The notes beneath the pieces were generated by a model that ran no database searches, was not told where the DNA came from, and worked only from the letters and a program-made list of their open reading frames with translations. From Roseomonas sp. OT10 (GTDB taxonomy: Bacteria; Pseudomonadota; Alphaproteobacteria; Acetobacterales; Acetobacteraceae), in assembly GCF_020991085.1 (NCBI RefSeq), contig NZ_CP087719.1, positions 62,001 to 126,000 of the forward strand: a stretch of 64,000 nucleotides of DNA. The letters run 5' to 3'. Both the position numbers and the translations under genes were made by a program. Shown piece after piece: positions 16,347 through 26,321 of the stretch (positions are counted from its first letter, which is position 1; the number at the start of each line of letters is the position of its first letter).

Positions 16347-16347
<1 letters not shown>
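15646..16347 (+). CDS. cas6e: Cas6e (CasE), crRNA-processing endonuclease
   Basis: A 233-residue RAMP nuclease that cuts the repeat hairpin and stays on the 3' end. It starts at GTG 15646, overlapping cas5. The likely catalytic His is in AAGHHLIWSVF (H41 or H42), a position comparable to characterised Cas6e enzymes. The C-terminal Gly-rich loop GFGKARAFGLGLMLIRRD is clear. The array repeat it would cleave has a 6-7 bp GC stem that fits. Confidence 0.93.
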
Positions 16348-17628
<1,281 letters not shown>

Positions 17629-17677
17629 ATCATTTGACAACCAAATATAGAAGCCAGAACAATTGGTTATAAGAAGG
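17629..17677 (+). promoter_or_regulatory. CRISPR leader
   Basis: The 49 bp between cas2 and the first repeat are the only AT-rich stretch here, as expected of a leader. It holds TTGACA (17634-17639) and TATAAG (17668-17673), but these are 28 bp apart and do not make one promoter. An AACCAA...TTGGTT inverted repeat spans most of it and could bind IHF-like or regulatory protein. Transcription and new-spacer insertion are expected from this side. Confidence 0.6.
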
Positions 17678-20600
17678 GTGTTTCCCGCGCTCGCGGGGAT
17701 GAACCGGCGCAGTACGCCACCTATCTGCGCGAATTGGAGTGTTTCCCGCGCTCGCGGGGATGAACCGAGCCTGATCGCTCGGGAGAGCGCAGAGGGCGAG
17801 TGTTTCCCGCGCTCGCGGGGATGAACCGCGCAAGGGCGCCGGCGGCATCCGCCTGCCTCGGTGTTTCCCGCGCTCGCGGGGATGAACCGATCACGGCGCT
17901 GGAGGCCAAGGCTCTGGAGATGTGTTTCCCGCGCTCGCGGGGATGAACCGGCCGGGCGGATCGTGGGCCGTCAGGTCAGGATGTGTTTCCCGCGCTCGCG
18001 GGGATGAACCGAGTGCGCGCGGGAGCGCGAGGCGGAGAAGGCAGTGTTTCCCGCGCTCGCGGGGATGAACCGTTCGCCAGCAGCGTGTCCGCCGACGCCT
18101 CGGGGTGTTTCCCGCGCTCGCGGGGATGAACCGCCGGTGCCGCCCGAGCTGGCCGAGTGGCTGCGGTGTTTCCCGCGCTCGCGGGGATGAACCGCGCCGC
18201 ATGCCCGTCTCGCCGCCGAGATGCGCGTGTTTCCCGCGCTCGCGGGGATGAACCGGAGAGAGCCGCGCGAACGGCGGCAGCATGGGCGTGTTTCCCGCGC
18301 TCGCGGGGATGAACCGGCTCGGGTTGCGGAGAATCTGCCAGGAATCCCGTGTTTCCCGCGCTCGCGGGGATGAACCGGCGTGGCAGCTCCATCACGGCAT
18401 GCAGGACGTGTGTTTCCCGCGCTCGCGGGGATGAACCGACGAATATGGCGCGCAATATAATCAATCCCTTGTGTTTCCCGCGCTCGCGGGGATGAACCGT
18501 CCGTCTTGCCCGTGGCGGCGGACGTAACCATGTGTTTCCCGCGCTCGCGGGGATGAACCGCCCGGGGCCTCCCCGGATGCCAAGCAAAAGGCGTGTTTCC
18601 CGCGCTCGCGGGGATGAACCGCAGCGGGAGGATGAGGAAAACGACGGGTGGATGTGTTTCCCGCGCTCGCGGGGATGAACCGCGACACGAGCTGCGAAGG
18701 CGCCTTCGAGAGCAGTGTTTCCCGCGCTCGCGGGGATGAACCAAGCAAGCGGCGTCGATCACGCCGACAACAGGCGTGTTTCTCGCGCTCGCGGGGATGA
18801 ACCGCCTTGGCCAAAGCCCTCGACAGGCAAGCCATGGTGTTTCCCGCGCTCGCGGGGATGAACCGGGGCGGTGGTTCTGGGAGCCGCCTGCTCGGCTGTG
18901 TTTCCCGCGCTCGCGGGGATGAACCGGACAGGACACGAAGCTCCACCGACACCACGCCGTGTTTCCCGCGCTCGCGGGGATGAACCGGTATAGGTGGCCG
19001 CCGTGGCGCCGGAGATGTCGTGTTTCCCGCGCTCGCGGGGATGAACCGGCCTCGGAGATGCGCGAGCGGGGCACGGCGACGTGTTTCCCGCGCTCGCGGG
19101 GATGAACCGGAACTCTCGAACAGGCCGTCGAGCAGGGAGGAGTGTTTCCCGCGCTCGCGGGGATGAACCGGCTGTCCAGGGCGCTCCCGTTGCTCACGGA
19201 GCGTGTTTCCCGCGCTCGCGGGGATGAACCGACCGGGTTGGCGGCGTTGCTCTGGATCGTGGCGTGTTTCCCGCGCTCGCGGGGATGAACCGCTCACAGG
19301 TCTTCGTCGTTCTCGATTCCGCCGGTGTTTCCCGCGCTCGCGGGGATGAACCGGCACTGCGGCTGCTGTTCACCCCGGGCGGCAGGTGTTTCCCGCGCTC
19401 GCGGGGATGAACCCTCACCACCACCGCCACGACGCGAACCCAGTCCGTGTTTCCCGCGCTCGCGGGGATGAACCGGTCAGGGCGGTCACGGCGGTTTCCA
19501 TAGGGGGGTGTTTCCCGCGCTCGCGGGGATGAACCGGTGCAGTGGTGGCTCGCCCAGTTGGATCGCTAGTGTTTCCCGCGCTCGCGGGGATGAACCGAAC
19601 GGCGGCTTCATGATGGACCGCTGGCGCCCGTGTTTCCCGCGCTCGCGGGGATGAACCGACCTGGGGAGATCACCCTCCGGGCCGCCCGGGGTGTTTCCCG
19701 CGCTCGCGGGGATGAACCGACCTGGGGAGATCACCCTCCGGGCCGCCCGGGGTGTTTCCCGCGCTCGCGGGGATGAACCGGTATGGCCCGAGGGGGCGGT
19801 CAGGCGCGTATCGTGTTTCCCGCGCTCGCGGGGATGAACCGGCCCGCGCCACCGCCTCGGTGACGCCCCACATGTGTTTCCCGCGCTCGCGGGGATGAAC
19901 CGCCCTCGCCCGACACGTCCGGCTCGATGTACGCGTGTTTCCCGCGCTCGCGGGGATGAACCGCCATCCTCGCGGGGGATTCCGAGGACGAGGACGTGTT
20001 TCCCGCGCTCGCGGGGATGAACCGACGAAGTGCGCCCGGATGTCATCGTCCCATTGGTGTTTCCCGCGCTCGCGGGGATGAACCGGAGGGCGATACGCTC
20101 TCCGTGGCCTACGGCAAGTGTTCCCCGCGCTCGCGGGGATGAACCGTTGGCGCCGGCAATGGAATGCACGGAGGTACCGTGTTCCCCGCGCTCGCGGGGA
20201 TGAACCGGGCGATACCCCTCCGATTCCTGGCATGCCGGAGTGTTCCCCGCGCTCGCGGGGATGAACCGACCCCCGTGGTGCCGGAGCAGTACAGGCCCCG
20301 GTGTTCCCCGCGCTCGCGGGGATGAACCGACGTTGGTGATCGTGCCGCCGGCGATGGTGACGTGTTCCCCGCGCTCGCGGGGATGAACCGTTGCCCGCCG
20401 CGGCGAGGTCGGGGCAGTCGGAGTGTTCCCCGCGCTCGCGGGGATGAACCGCTGGTCTTCGGGGGCAGGGATCCGGATGCGTTGTGTTCCCCGCGCTCGC
20501 GGGGATGAACCGGACTCCGTCTCGGCTGCCCTCGCGGTGCGGATGTGTTCCCCGCGCTCGCGGGGATGAACCGCTCGCCGCCTACCTGCCGCGGCAGCCG

Positions 20601-20756
20601 GAGCAGTGTTCCCCGCGCTCGCGGGGATGAACCGCCGCTCCCGCTGGCCGCCACCCGGTACTCGGAGTGTTCCCCGCGCTCGCGGGGATGAACCGTACCA
20701 GCGCGCCCGCCCGCAGCCGGCGTTATGGTGTTCCCCGCGCTCGCGGGGATGAACCT
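17678..20756 (+). CRISPR. type I-E CRISPR array, 51 repeats, 50 spacers
   Basis: Repeats of 29 bp alternate with 32-bp spacers at an exact 61-bp period from 17678 to the last repeat at 20728. The repeat starts GTGTTTCCCGCG or GTGTTCCCCGCG and ends GGGGATGAACCG; a GC stem surrounds CT. Repeats 1-40 carry T at position 6 and repeats 41-51 carry C, with a clean switch at 20118. Single variants: repeat 18 (18715) ends A, repeat 19 (18776) has TTTCTCGCG, repeat 29 (19386) ends C, and the last ends T. Two adjacent spacers (19659-19690 and 19720-19751) are identical. Orientation is set by the cas2-side leader and the terminal degeneration. Confidence 0.99.
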
Positions 20757-20762
20757 AATACT

Positions 20763-20797
20763 GGACTAAGTCTAGTCCGACCTGATATAAGAAGCAT
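20763..20797 (+). promoter_or_regulatory. operator and promoter of the Phd/VapC pair
   Basis: GGACTA (20763-20768) and TAGTCC (20773-20778) form an inverted repeat, followed by a -10-like TATAAG at 20786-20791. The start codon is at 20798, about 6 bp after the -10, so the mRNA may be leaderless or nearly so. The operator overlaps the -35 position, fitting autorepression by the antitoxin. It begins only 7 bp after the last CRISPR repeat. Confidence 0.55.
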
Positions 20798-21040
20798 ATG
20801 GAAACCGTCAATATCCACGCGGCCAAGACGCAGCTCTCGCGCTTGGTCGATGCCGCCGCCGCCGGGCAGGAGATCGTGATCGCTCGCGCCGGCAAGCCTG
20901 TGGCCAAGCTCGTGCCCCTCGACGGTCCGATAAGGAGGCCGCGGAGAGTGCTGGGCAGCTTGTCCGGCCACCTGCGGGTGCCGACAGACTTCGACGTGCC
21001 ACTGCCAGACGAGGTACTGGACGCCTTCGGGACGCGCTGA
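20798..21040 (+). CDS. Phd/YefM-family antitoxin
   Basis: An 80-residue protein with the Phd/YefM N-terminus: METVNIHAAKTQLSRLVDAAAAGQEIVIARAGKPVAKLVPL. This fold binds operator DNA, while the C-terminal tail (VPLPDEVLDAFGTR) would wrap the toxin. It overlaps the toxin gene by one base (TGATG). It is the first gene after the CRISPR array, in the same orientation. Confidence 0.9.
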   Translation: METVNIHAAKTQLSRLVDAAAAGQEIVIARAGKPVAKLVPLDGPIRRPRRVLGSLSGHLRVPTDFDVPLPDEVLDAFGTR

Positions 21041-21429
21041 TGCGCCTGTTGCTGGACACCCATGTGCTGCTGTGGGCGTTGGCGGAGCCGGGACGACTGG
21101 ATGCCGGGGTCCGGGCTCTGCTCGAGGACCCGGAGAACGACGTGCTGTTCAGCGCTGCCAGCATCTGGGAGATCGCCATCAAGGCTGGTCTCGGCCGCAC
21201 CGACTTCGCGGTGCGGCCGGAGGAGGTCGCCAGCGCGGCGGTCGCGACCGGCTTCACGGAGCTGCCGGTGCGGGCCGAGGTTGCCGCCCGGGTAGTGGAA
21301 CTGCCACCATACCACCGCGACCCTTTCGACCGGCTGCTGGTGGCGCAGGCCATGGCCGGGCCGCTGCGGCTCTACACCGCCGACCCGTTGCTACCGCCCT
21401 ACACGGAACTGGTCACGCTGATCGGCTGA
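21040..21429 (+). CDS. PIN-domain toxin (VapC-like)
   Basis: A 129-residue PIN-domain ribonuclease. Acidic active-site residues are visible: MRLLLDTHVLLWAL (D6), FSAASIWEIAIKAGLG (E), and HRDPFDRLLVAQA (D). The TADPLLPPY end is typical of PIN toxins paired with Phd antitoxins. It is coupled to the upstream antitoxin. VapC toxins usually cut tRNA or rRNA. It ends convergent with the conjugation remnants. Confidence 0.9.
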   Translation: MRLLLDTHVLLWALAEPGRLDAGVRALLEDPENDVLFSAASIWEIAIKAGLGRTDFAVRPEEVASAAVATGFTELPVRAEVAARVVELPPYHRDPFDRLLVAQAMAGPLRLYTADPLLPPYTELVTLIG

Positions 21430-21450
21430 TGCCGCCCAAACGGACGCCGG

Positions 21451-21672
21451 CTACACGCGAATGCCGCGCTGCCGTGCTGGTTTGGCAGTGTCTGCCTGCG
21501 TGGCTGCGCGCTTCGCAGCTCGGCCGGCGGCGGCCATCCCCTGCCAGTATTGCGTCGCGGCCAAGGCTTGCCCCTGCGCCAGCTTTGACGAGCTGGCGCC
21601 GGCCGTGGGGGACGCTTCCGCCCGGCGCGGCGCGGTGCCGCGGGATGGGTTGGAACCCCTGGTGTCGGACAT
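21451..21672 (-). CDS. small protein downstream of the coupling protein
   Basis: A 73-residue Ala/Ser/Arg-rich protein (MSDTRGSNPSRGTAPRRAEA...LAATQYWQGMAAAG). A good ribosome-binding site (AGGAGG on the minus strand) stands about 5 bp before ATG 21672 and overlaps the end of the T4CP fragment, so it belonged to the same transfer operon. It is likely disordered at the N-terminus with one helix. The function is unknown. Confidence 0.5.
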   Translation of the reverse strand: MSDTRGSNPSRGTAPRRAEASPTAGASSSKLAQGQALAATQYWQGMAAAGRAAKRAATQADTAKPARQRGIRV

Positions 21673-21681
21673 GCCGTCCTC

Positions 21682-22262
21682 CTATTCCGCCGCCTGCTTG
21701 TGGAAGCGGCTGGCCTCGATCGCCGCGCACAGTTCGGGTCGGCGGAAGTAGATCGCGCGCCCGCAGCGCAGCGGCCTGGAGCCACGGGCGAACACGAAGG
21801 CCTCGTCACCGCGCACGTCCTGCAGCAGTTCGTCGGGGCGGATCAGCGCGCGCGCCATCTCGTGCCGGTTCATGCTGGTGCCCTTGGAGCGCGACCCGGC
21901 TTCCAGGGGCTTGCCCTGACTGCCGGTGCTGCGGCCCTCGCTCTCGGCCAGCACCGAGTGCCCGCCGGCCGCGTCCGAGACCGACTTCGCGGTGTCGGTG
22001 TTCTGCACGGCGGCGTACATGCGCCAGCTCACGCTGTCGAACCAGGCGTTGCGGCCCTGTCGGCCCCACTGTTCCAGGAGCTGGTCCTCGGCCTGGTAGA
22101 GCAGTTGCAGGGTGATCCCGTACTTGCGGCCGGCGTCGCGGGCGACCTCCAGGATCTTCATCGGCCCCAGCCGGCGGACCTCGTCGAGCAGAAACAGCAC
22201 CCGGCCCTGCACGGCGCCGTCCGCCTCGTAGATGGTCACGGCCACCGAGACGATCCGTCCGA
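21682..22262 (-). pseudogene. VirD4/TraG coupling protein, C-terminal remnant
   Basis: The last ~190 residues of a type IV coupling protein, the ATPase that feeds the relaxosome to the mating channel. Visible are VLFLLDEVRRLGPMKILE (Walker B region), GITLQLLYQAEDQLLEQWG and WRMYAAVQNTDTAKSVSDAAG. The usual arginine/proline-rich region and LIRPDELLQDVRGDEAFVFARG with the RCGRAIYFRR closing segment follow. The N-terminal membrane part and Walker A are missing. The frame is joined near 22262 to the 5' end of an IS256-type transposase. Confidence 0.82.
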
Positions 22263-22405
22263 GCCTTTCGCCAGCATCTCGCGAAGGTCAGTCTTGTCGT
22301 CGGTCATCGTGGTGGTCCGAGGTTCAGGTTGTCGGTCTCAGCAACCCAACCCTGCCATGAACCACCGCGGTGACCGCCCACTCAGGAACGGACAGCCCCT
22401 ACACC
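22236..22405 (-). mobile_element. IS256-family (Mutator) 5'-end remnant
   Basis: On the minus strand an ATG at 22307 begins MTDDKTDLREMLAKGSD, the usual N-terminus of Mutator/IS256 transposases. After ~17 codons it runs into the coupling-protein sequence and stops at 22236. The ~100 bp upstream (to about 22405) should be the IS left end with its inverted repeat. The rest of the IS is gone, so a deletion joined IS256 to the T4CP gene. The outer limit is approximate. Confidence 0.6.
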
Positions 22406-22963
22406 ACCTGCCGGGACACGACCGAACGGCCTTGGCAACCAGGCGTCCGCCTGACTGTCACTCGGATAGTAGTTCCCGCCCGGGATCGACTGAAGCTCGA
22501 TGAGGCCACCCCAGGGCGGGACCACATAGACGCTGCCGTTCCCGGGCGTGTCTTCGTGGCGTGAGTTGCCGTGCACTTCGGACAGTGGCCTTGCACCGGC
22601 ATCAACGATCCGCCGCAGCGCGCTTTGGAGATCGTCGCAGTAGACGCTGATGTGGTTCCATCCGCGGTCGGCAAGTCCAATGGGCTCTGCCGGATCTCTC
22701 GTCTGGACCTCGAATATCTCCAGGTTGGGGCCGTTGCCGATGCGCATCAGGCGCTGGCGGACGATACGTGAACCGGGCGGCAGTCCCAGCTGGCGTTCCA
22801 CCTCCGGTCCCTCGCGTGGCGGATCGTCCTGTGTCAGGCCGTCGTAGCACCAGCGCGCACCCAGCCCGTCCGTGAGGAAGCGCGTGGCGATATCGAGGTC
22901 CGGAACGGTCAGCCCGAGATGATTGATCCCCCGCGGCAGCACGCCATACTGGTCCTCGCTCAT
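22382..22963 (-). CDS. VOC-family (glyoxalase/dioxygenase fold) protein
   Basis: A 193-residue protein from ATG 22963 (MSEDQYGVLPRGINHLGLTV). The vicinal-oxygen-chelate pattern is clear: INHLGLTVPDLDIATRFLTD, NLEIFEVQ, WNHISVYCDDLQSALRRIVDAGA and a metal-binding end GGLIELQSIPGG. Its substrate is unknown. The last ~15 residues (FGRVPAGGVGAVRS) lie over the presumed IS256 end and may replace the native C-terminus. Confidence 0.8.
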   Translation of the reverse strand: MSEDQYGVLPRGINHLGLTVPDLDIATRFLTDGLGARWCYDGLTQDDPPREGPEVERQLGLPPGSRIVRQRLMRIGNGPNLEIFEVQTRDPAEPIGLADRGWNHISVYCDDLQSALRRIVDAGARPLSEVHGNSRHEDTPGNGSVYVVPPWGGLIELQSIPGGNYYPSDSQADAWLPRPFGRVPAGGVGAVRS

Positions 22964-23103
22964 TCCGGCCTCTGTCCTTTGCTCATGCCCACGGGCACAC
23001 CCTACGGGATCGTCCCGCAAGCTGAGAACCTTGTCCGGCCGGACCCGCGTCCCTGAACCGCGCCGGGTTTGGCGGAGGCTCCAACCGTTGAGAGGATGGA
23101 GCG

Positions 23104-23436
23104 ATGACGGCGAAGAAGACGGCGGCGAGCTACTCGCCTGAGGTTCGGGAGCGGTCGGTGCGGCTGGTGCTGGACGGCGCCGGGGAGCATGGCTCGCAAT
23201 GGGCGGCGATTGGCTCGATCGCGGCGAAGATCGGCTGCACGGCGGAGACGCTGCGTCGCTGGGTCCGGCAGGCCGAGCGTGACCGCGGCAAGCGTGCCGG
23301 GCCCACGAGCGAGGATCGGGATCGCATCAAGGCGCTGGAGCGGGAGAACCGCGAGCTGCGCCAGGCGAACGAGATCCTGCGCAAGGCATCAGCGTATTTT
23401 GCCCTGGCGGAGCTCGACCGCCGGTCGAAGCCATGA
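23104..23436 (+). CDS. IS3 transposase OrfA
   Basis: A 110-residue protein with an N-terminal helix-turn-helix ([14 protein letters not shown]...[17 protein letters not shown]) and a C-terminal leucine-zipper-like coiled coil ([25 protein letters not shown]). This is the standard IS3 OrfA design. ATG 23104 lies 24 bp inside the left repeat. The stop overlaps the OrfB start, and a programmed -1 frameshift would give the OrfAB transposase. Confidence 0.93.
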   Translation: MTAKKTAASYSPEVRERSVRLVLDGAGEHGSQWAAIGSIAAKIGCTAETLRRWVRQAERDRGKRAGPTSEDRDRIKALERENRELRQANEILRKASAYFALAELDRRSKP

Positions 23437-24338
23437 TCGCCTTCATCGACGATCATCGGGGCGTGTACGGGGTCGAGTCGATCTGCCGGGTTCTGCCGAT
23501 CGCCCCGTCCACCTACCACGCCCATGCCGCGCGCCGCGCCGATCCCACTCTGGGCTCGGCCAGGTCGCAGCGGGACAGCATGCTGCGGGCGGAGGTGCGG
23601 CGGGTCCACGCCGAGAACTTCGGCGTCTACGGCGTGCGGAAGGTCTGGCGCCAGCTCGGCCGCGAGGGGACGTCGGTCGCCCGCTGCACGGTGGCGCGGC
23701 TGATGCGCCAGATGGGCCTGCGCGGCGTGGTGCGTGGCAAGGAGACCAGGACGACGGTGCCCGACAAGGGCGCGCCATGCCCGGCCGACCGGGTAAACCG
23801 GCAGTTCCTGGCGCCGCGGCCGAACCTGCTCTGGGTGTCGGACTTCACCTACGTCGCGACCTGGCAGGGCTTCGTCTACGTCGCCTTCGTCATCGACACC
23901 TTCGCGCGGCGGATCGTCGGCTGGCGGGTGTCGCGCACCTCCCATGCTGGCTTCGTCCTGGATGCCCTGGAGCAGGCGCTGCATGACCGGCGGCCTGTCC
24001 AGGGCATGGGGCTGATCCATCACAGCGATCGCGGGGTCCAATACGTGTCTATCCGCTACACCGAGCGCCTGGCGGAAGCGGGCATCGAGCCGTCGGTCGG
24101 CAGCGTCGGCGACAGCTACGACAACGCGCTGGCCGAGAGCGTCATCGGCCTGTTCAAGACCGAGGTCATTCGGCGCCGCGGCCCGTGGCGCAGCCTGGAG
24201 GGCGTCGAGTTCGCCACCCTCGAATGGGTGGACTGGTTCAACAACCGCCGCCTCCTCGAGCCGATCGGAAACATCCCGCCCGCCGAGGCGGAGGCGCGCT
24301 ACTATGCCGCCCAGGAGGCCATAGCCCTGGCGGCCTGA
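23433..24338 (+). CDS. IS3 transposase OrfB (DDE)
   Basis: A 301-residue DDE-type integrase-core transposase. The catalytic residues sit in [10 protein letters not shown] (first Asp), [11 protein letters not shown] (second Asp) and [14 protein letters not shown] (Glu, 35-spaced). The HTH_21 segment ([20 protein letters not shown]) is N-terminal. It is full length, without a break, so the element may be active. Confidence 0.94.
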   Translation: MIAFIDDHRGVYGVESICRVLPIAPSTYHAHAARRADPTLGSARSQRDSMLRAEVRRVHAENFGVYGVRKVWRQLGREGTSVARCTVARLMRQMGLRGVVRGKETRTTVPDKGAPCPADRVNRQFLAPRPNLLWVSDFTYVATWQGFVYVAFVIDTFARRIVGWRVSRTSHAGFVLDALEQALHDRRPVQGMGLIHHSDRGVQYVSIRYTERLAEAGIEPSVGSVGDSYDNALAESVIGLFKTEVIRRRGPWRSLEGVEFATLEWVDWFNNRRLLEPIGNIPPAEAEARYYAAQEAIALAA

Positions 24339-24637
24339 CTCACGCCAAACAGCCTCCGCCAAACCCGGCGCGGTTCATCCCTGGTCCGAAGGGACGGTCC
24401 ATCCCCACCGGTAGGAACCGGAGGCCCGGATGCGGAAGAGGTCGCCGAATACCCCAGCCTGCGGAACGTCTCCGCCGGGGTGTCGCGCAAGGAAGCTTCG
24501 GCCCGTCTTGCCTCCCTGCCGTCGCGGCAAGGGGCCGCGATGGCGGTGGCCGGGAGGTGAGAAGGCGCAGGCCCGGACGGGAGGCGGCGGAACCCCCCTC
24601 GGCAACGGCGGATGATGCCCCGCACCCGCCTCGCGAC

Positions 24638-24994
24638 CTACAGAAGCTTGGTGACCAGTGAGATCAGTTCGGTCGGCTTGAACGGCTTTGGCAGGGCGCG
24701 CTCATTCGACCGCAGCGGCCGGTCCTCCAGCCGCCAGACCCTGCCCGTCATGAAGATGACCCGGACATCCGGCTGAACCCGCCGCGCCTGGGTCGCCATC
24801 TCGAAGCCGTCCAGGCCCTGCACGCCCAGGTCGATATCCGTCACCAGGACGCCGCAATGAGGCTCGGAGCCCAGGATCTGGAGCGCCTCGGCCGGGTCCG
24901 AGGCGCTCCTCACCACGAAATCCTCCTCCTCCAACGCCATCAGCAGCGCCTCGCGGACGAGTTCATCGTCTTCCACCAAAAGGACGTCACACAT
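24638..24994 (-). CDS. single-domain response regulator (CheY-like)
   Basis: A 118-residue receiver domain with no output domain. MCDVLLVEDDELVREALLMA holds the acidic pocket (E-D-D), VLVTDIDLG holds the phosphoacceptor Asp (about residue 53), IFMTGR supplies the Thr, and PKPFKP the Lys. The start at 24994 was chosen because sequence beyond it is not protein-like. No histidine kinase is adjacent. The gene is 260 bp from the IS3 end, a gap in which I see nothing. Confidence 0.85.
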   Translation of the reverse strand: MCDVLLVEDDELVREALLMALEEEDFVVRSASDPAEALQILGSEPHCGVLVTDIDLGVQGLDGFEMATQARRVQPDVRVIFMTGRVWRLEDRPLRSNERALPKPFKPTELISLVTKLL

Positions 24995-25364
24995 GGCCGG
25001 GTCCCGCCACTGAGTTGCAGCCCTGGAAACGACAAGGCCGCAGCGTGGATGCCAGGGCGTGGCATACTGGGCTGCGTATCGTGGCCCGGAAGCATCGTGC
25101 CGGGTTTGCAACCCCTGGCCCACCCGGGCCTGGCGCCCGGGGCAAGGAACCGGCCCAGGCGACCGCGAGGGTTGGGGCCCGTCGAACAGGGGCGGCGGGA
25201 ATGGCGCCGGTGCTCTCTCGGCTCGCCCTCATCCTGGCCTGGCCGGCCTGCCTTCCCAGCCGCCCGCCCCGGCGGCACGCTGCGCCCGCACCGCAAGGCG
25301 CTCCGGCGCAGCCGCATCGCGGCTCCCGCGGGACAGACTGAAGAATTCGCTAGGGAACGCCCGC
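24995..25364. other. 370-bp divergent intergenic region
   Basis: Between the response regulator (minus) and the SMP-30 gene (plus). It is uniformly GC-rich, with only shadow frames. It must contain both promoters, but I see no convincing -35/-10 pair or palindrome. Confidence 0.4.
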
Positions 25365-26276
25365 ATGAAGATCCTGGCCGATGGCCTGCGCTTTCCCGAG
25401 GGGCCGGTCGCCATGCCGGATGGCAGCGTCGCCCTGGTGGAGATCGAGGCGCGGCGCATCACCCGCGTGGCGCCCGACGGTGGCACGTCCACCATCGCCG
25501 CGGTGCCCGGCGGGCCGAACGGGCTGGCCCTGGGCGCGGACGGGCTCCTCTTCCTCTGCAACAACGGCGGCTTCGCCTTCACCGAGGAGGGCGGGTACCT
25601 GCGCCCCTGCGGCCAGGCCGCCGACTACGAGACGGGGCGGATCGAAACGGTCGATCCCCGGACCGGCGCGATCCGGCGCCTCTACGACCGGGTGGACGGG
25701 CACCCGCTCAAGGGTCCCAACGACCTGATGTTCGACGGGCAGGAGGGCTTCTGGTTCAGCGACCTCGGCAAGTCCCGGGCGCGGGACCGCGACCATGGCG
25801 GGCTCTACTGGGCCGCCGCCGACGGCTCGCGCATCGTCGAGGCGGCGCATCCCATCCCGGGCGGCGGCAATGGCGTCGGCGTCTCGCCGGACGGCCGCGT
25901 GGTCTATGTCGCCGAGACGGAGACGGGCCGGCTCTGGGCCTGGGACGTGACCGGCAGCGGCACGGTGCGGAAGGCGCCCTGGCCGAGCCCGCATGGCGGC
26001 CGGCTGGTCTGCCAGTTCCCCGGCTACCGCCGGCTGGACAGCCTGGCCATCGCGGCGTCGGGCAACATCGTCGTCGCCACGCTGGTGGCGGGCGAGATCA
26101 CCACCGTCTCGCCGGAGGGGAGGATCGTGGACGTGGTGGCGATGCCCGACCCGATGCCAACCAACATCTGCTTCGGCGGGCCGGGGATGACCACCGCCTG
26201 GGTCACGCTCTCCGCCACGGGCCGGCTGGCCGAGCTTCCCTGGCGCGAGCCGGGGCTGCGCCTGCCGTTCGGCTGA
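25365..26276 (+). CDS. SMP-30/gluconolactonase-like hydrolase
   Basis: A 303-residue six-bladed beta-propeller of the SMP-30/gluconolactonase/LRE family, which hydrolyses sugar lactones or related esters with a divalent metal. Metal-site and blade motifs are visible: ADGLRFPEGPVAMPDGSV (Glu ligand), GGPNGLALGADG, KGPNDLMFDGQEGFWFSD (Asn and Asp), NGVGVSPDGRVVYVAE. ATG 25365 was taken. It is convergent with rsmB. The exact lactone is unknown. Confidence 0.88.
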   Translation: MKILADGLRFPEGPVAMPDGSVALVEIEARRITRVAPDGGTSTIAAVPGGPNGLALGADGLLFLCNNGGFAFTEEGGYLRPCGQAADYETGRIETVDPRTGAIRRLYDRVDGHPLKGPNDLMFDGQEGFWFSDLGKSRARDRDHGGLYWAAADGSRIVEAAHPIPGGGNGVGVSPDGRVVYVAETETGRLWAWDVTGSGTVRKAPWPSPHGGRLVCQFPGYRRLDSLAIAASGNIVVATLVAGEITTVSPEGRIVDVVAMPDPMPTNICFGGPGMTTAWVTLSATGRLAELPWREPGLRLPFG

Positions 26277-26321
26277 CGGGGCCGGCCGGGCCCTTCGGCC
26301 AGGGGGACCGGCCTGGACGGA

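Larger units (their letters stand above)
23054..24377 (+). mobile_element. complete IS3-family insertion sequence
   Basis: A 1324-bp element with perfect 27-bp terminal inverted repeats (23054-23080, beginning TGAACCGCGCC, and 24351-24377). TCCC occurs on both outer sides (23050-23053 and 24378-24381), a likely 4-bp target duplication. It carries orfA and orfB with ATGA overlap in the -1 frame. Its right 186 nt are identical to the partial copy at 1-186. It marks the right boundary of the mobile region. Confidence 0.95.

Noticed and set aside
17634-17673. TTGACA and TATAAG in the CRISPR leader as one promoter
   Set aside because: They are 28 bp apart, too far for a sigma-70 promoter; each may belong to a different weak element.
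17891-20654. Long open frames across the CRISPR array on the minus strand, giving repeated RFIPASAGNT and SSPRARET units
   Set aside because: They are translations of the repeat itself; the 61-bp period shifts frames regularly. There is no start signal and the unit follows the DNA repeat exactly.
17678-20756. Self-targeting by array spacers
   Set aside because: Reading about 30 of the spacers by eye against the window gave no match outside the array. A full search of the genome was not possible.
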